Positions 4,504 to 6,262 of a stretch of DNA of 6,262 nucleotides are shown piece by piece. This DNA is from Clostridiales bacterium (lineage in GTDB: Bacteria; Bacillota; Clostridia; Tissierellales; Sedimentibacteraceae). Under the pieces are notes generated by a model. That model saw only the letters and a list, made by a program, of their open reading frames with translations. It ran no database searches and had not been told where the DNA came from. The stretch lies in NCBI GenBank assembly GCA_003457065.1, contig DMJQ01000177.1:9404-15665 (forward strand). Reading direction: 5' to 3'. Both the position numbers and the translations under genes were made by a program. Every line of letters starts with the position of its first letter. Within the stretch, counting starts at the first letter, position 1.

Positions 4504-4809
4504 TTGACAAAAAATTATAAAGATTTTGCACAATATATGAAAGCTCTTTCAGACGAAACGAGAGTGAAGATATTGGAAATGATTTCTTATAAAGAACTCT
4601 GTGCATGCAAAATTTTGGAAGAATTTAATATAACTCAGCCGACTCTTTCTTATCATATGAAAATATTATGTGAAAGCGGCTTGGTAAACGGAAGGAAAGA
4701 CGGCATATGGACCAGGTATTCCATAGATGAGGATAATTTTGAAAATCTTCAAAACTTTATTGACGGTATAACACAAAATATGAAATTGAATAGCAATTTA
4801 ATGCTTTGA
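4504..4809 (+). CDS. arsR: ArsR/SmtB-family metalloregulatory repressor
   Basis: A 101-residue winged-helix repressor. Seen: KALSDETRVKILEMI (helices 1-2), ELCACKILEEF with Cys33 and Cys35 (counted from TTG), NITQPTLSYHMKILCESGLV as the recognition helix-turn-helix, and the wing GRKDGIWTRYSI. E. coli-type ArsR has ELCVCDL, where the CxC cysteines bind As(III) or Sb(III) and release DNA, so an arsenical-type inducer is expected. The third family cysteine (CxCxxC) is Leu here; Cys56 in the KILCESG turn might contribute. Start choice: AAGGTGGTGA (4489-4498) is a near-perfect ribosome binding site, 5 bases before TTG 4504. The upstream GTG codons at 4492 and 4495 lie inside that site and have none of their own. 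First gene of a three-gene operon; the permease follows after 10 bases. Autorepression is inferred from the operator. Confidence 0.9.
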   Translation: MTKNYKDFAQYMKALSDETRVKILEMISYKELCACKILEEFNITQPTLSYHMKILCESGLVNGRKDGIWTRYSIDEDNFENLQNFIDGITQNMKLNSNLML

Positions 4810-4819
4810 GGGAGAAAAA

Positions 4820-5824
4820 ATGAATATTTTTCAATGGATGAACAGCCAGCTGCTTAAAATGGAGTGGCTTTTCGATTTAATTAAGCTTTTAGTAGAAAAT
4901 GTATTTGGATTAAGTATTCAGGAACGAACAGGCGGAAGCATTCACTTTTTTATTTATGATGTCATAAAAATATTTATACTTTTGTCAGTTCTGATTTTCA
5001 TGATTTCTTATATACAAAGTTACTTTCCTCCTGAAAGAACCAAAAAAATATTAGGAAGATTTAACGGAATCACAGGTAATACATTAGGCGCATTACTCGG
5101 AACTGTTACACCATTTTGTTCATGTTCATCAATTCCGTTATTTATTGGTTTTACAAGTGCGGGATTGCCATTAGGTGTAACTTTTTCATTCTTAATATCA
5201 TCTCCGCTCGTTGACCTGGCTTCTGTGTTGCTGCTAGCCAGCATATTCAATTGGAAAATTGCAATCGGTTATGTTGTTGTGGGGCTTATACTTGCAGTAG
5301 TCGGCGGAACAACAATAAGCAAATTAAAACTTGAAGAGTACGTTGAACCATTTGTTTATGGCAACAAGTCAATTGACATTGAGCAAGAAAGCATGACACG
5401 AAAAGACCGAATTGATTATTCAGTTGAGCAGGTTCTGTCAATTATAAAAAAAGTATGGCTGTATATATTGATAGGGGTTGGTATCGGAGCAGCGATACAT
5501 AATTGGATACCTGAAACTGCTATTGCTGCAATATTGGGAAAAGATAAATGGTACTCTGTTTTAATAGCTGCTGTAGTCGGAATTCCAATGTATGCTGATA
5601 TATTCGGCACATTGCCCATTGCGGAAGCATTGGTCGCCAAAGGCGTGGGGATCGGAACCGCCCTTTCATTCATGATGGGAGTAACAGCATTATCTCTGCC
5701 TTCAATTATAATGTTAAAGCAGGTTGTCAAACCAAAGCTCCTGTGTATTTTTGTCGGGTTAGTCACTGTTGGCATCATCATTATCGGATATGCATTTAAT
5801 GCCTTTGGGTATTTGTTCATATAA
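4820..5824 (+). CDS. arsP: ArsP-type permease (DUF318), probable organoarsenical exporter
   Basis: 334 residues, a polytopic inner-membrane protein. Hydrophobic segments lie at about 47-66, 90-112, 117-140, 146-165, 212-230, 246-264, 278-296 and 306-329, so about eight spans in two halves around a polar loop (169-205). The hallmark is TPFCSCSSIPLF with Cys100 and Cys102; the second half has GIPMYADIFGTLPIAEAL (254-271) and TALSLPSIIMLKQVVKPKLL (289-308). DUF318 permeases include ArsP of Campylobacter, reported to export trivalent organoarsenicals such as methylarsenite; other members have no known substrate. The CxC pair may take part in substrate handling, but that is inference. ATG with GGGAG 6 bases upstream. 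It sits between an ArsR with a CxC site and a small thioredoxin-like protein, which supports a metalloid role. The exact substrate is not settled by sequence. Confidence 0.88.
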   Translation: MNIFQWMNSQLLKMEWLFDLIKLLVENVFGLSIQERTGGSIHFFIYDVIKIFILLSVLIFMISYIQSYFPPERTKKILGRFNGITGNTLGALLGTVTPFCSCSSIPLFIGFTSAGLPLGVTFSFLISSPLVDLASVLLLASIFNWKIAIGYVVVGLILAVVGGTTISKLKLEEYVEPFVYGNKSIDIEQESMTRKDRIDYSVEQVLSIIKKVWLYILIGVGIGAAIHNWIPETAIAAILGKDKWYSVLIAAVVGIPMYADIFGTLPIAEALVAKGVGIGTALSFMMGVTALSLPSIIMLKQVVKPKLLCIFVGLVTVGIIIIGYAFNAFGYLFI

Positions 5825-5851
5825 TTTATAAATATTTTTTAAGGAGGCTCT

Positions 5852-6094
5852 ATGATAATTAAAATTTTAGGTTCGGGATGTAAAAATTGTGTTGCTTTGA
5901 AAGAAAATACCGAAGCGGCATTAAAAAGTGTAGGTATTGAAGCCGAAGTATTAAAGGTACAGGATATGAAAGATATTGTATCCTATGGCGTAATGCAAAC
6001 GCCCGCACTTGTAATTGATGAAAAAGTTGTATCTTACGGAAAAGTTCTAAAAACAAATGACATAATAAAGATTCTACATACGATACTTCAATGA
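5852..6094 (+). CDS. Small thioredoxin-like protein (MTH895/TM0996 type)
   Basis: 80 residues, the short thioredoxin fold without the first strand and helix. Seen: MIIKILGSGCKNC with the redox pair Cys10-Cys13, a helix (VALKENTEAALKSVGI), VLKVQDMKDIVSYGV, and TPALVIDEKVV (50-60), where Pro51 is the cis-proline that faces the active site; then SYGKVLKTNDI. Such proteins reduce disulfides or handle thiols in the cytosol. The gene starts 27 bases after the permease stop with AAGGAGG 6 bases before the ATG, and a terminator follows, so it closes the ars operon. From memory, this pairing of DUF318 permease with an MTH895-like protein recurs in bacteria and archaea. It may reduce the substrate or the permease cysteines, or carry a thiol-bound metalloid; none of these is shown here. 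Confidence 0.88.
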   Translation: MIIKILGSGCKNCVALKENTEAALKSVGIEAEVLKVQDMKDIVSYGVMQTPALVIDEKVVSYGKVLKTNDIIKILHTILQ

Positions 6095-6140
6095 TGGCTT
6101 AATTTGATCTGCGATGACGAAACTGTTTCTTATAATAATC

Positions 6141-6177
6141 TACCGAAAAACGTGAAGTTTTTCGGTATCCTCTTTTT
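6141..6177 (+). terminator. Rho-independent terminator of the ars operon
   Basis: TACCGAAAAAC (6141-6151) and GTTTTTCGGTA (6157-6167) form a perfect 11-bp stem with a GTGAA loop. TCCTCTTTTT follows. It lies 46 bases past the last stop codon. The A and T runs in the stem mean it could also work from the minus strand. The remaining bases to 6262 hold no recognisable gene. Confidence 0.88.
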
Positions 6178-6262
6178 AACCCAATTTTTAATAGCATTTT
6201 ATAGATAACATTGGGTGTTCTTGATGATGCTCACTATCCAATGCGCTTCGGTTTTAGAATAA

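Noticed and set aside
5416..5820. Minus-strand 134-codon frame inside the permease gene
   Set aside because: Antisense shadow of the ArsP-type gene; it has no ribosome binding site and no recognised domain.
6099..6237. Minus-strand frame through the ars terminator (contains MLLKIGLKRGYRKTSRF)
   Set aside because: It is basic and low in complexity, lacks a ribosome binding site and crosses an 11-bp-stem terminator, so it is a product of the hairpin sequence.
6180..6242. CCCAAT (6180-6185), ATTGGG (6210-6215) and CCAAT (6238-6242) at the right edge as possible mobile-element ends
   Set aside because: The arms are short, there is no transposase or target duplication, and the window ends before anything can be confirmed.

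Overview
The window is AT-rich and reads like the chromosome of a low-GC Gram-positive bacterium of the class Clostridia. The pointers are strong AGGAGG-type ribosome binding sites, use of GTG and TTG starts, hairpin-plus-T-run terminators, and protein families typical of Clostridia. This placement is inferred from style and not from a marker gene.

Left part, all on the minus strand (1-2961). From right to left in coordinates, which is the direction of transcription, it holds: a Vat/CatB-type xenobiotic O-acetyltransferase (2852-2226); a 46-codon remnant of a GNAT N-acetyltransferase (2152-2012); a membrane-anchored protein of a conserved but uncharacterised Firmicute family (2008-1355); an AraC-type regulator with a Rob/GyrI-like effector-binding domain (1273-419), closed by a good terminator; and the first 67 codons of an ECF sigma factor that runs off the left edge (202-1). 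The first three lie close enough together to be one transcript. The acetyltransferase promoter candidate has a 19-bp spacer with a dyad inside it. The sigma gene has an ECF-like promoter candidate, which suggests autoregulation.

Middle (2962-3507). This is about 545 bp with no convincing gene. It contains a small hairpin, a G-rich tandem repeat and, at its right end, the strong terminator of the next gene.

Right part (3508-6262). A minus-strand AcuB-like protein (two CBS domains plus ACT) is divergent from a plus-strand three-gene operon: an ArsR-type metalloregulator with a CxC metal site, an ArsP-type (DUF318) permease with the FCSCSS motif, and an 80-residue thioredoxin-like protein with CKNC. 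The operon has a consensus sigma-A promoter (TTGACA, 17 bp, TATAAT). Its -35 is embedded in a 24-bp imperfect palindrome that is very probably the ArsR operator, and the operon ends in an 11-bp-stem terminator. The likely role is inducible export of an arsenical, perhaps a methylated trivalent one, with the small redox protein supporting reduction or thiol handling of the substrate. The ArsR start is best placed at TTG 4504, because the ribosome binding site overlaps the upstream GTG codons.

No tRNA, rRNA, CRISPR array or intact mobile element was seen. The most interesting items are the ars operon with its readable operator, the promoter dyads in front of the CBS gene and the Vat gene, and the GNAT remnant.
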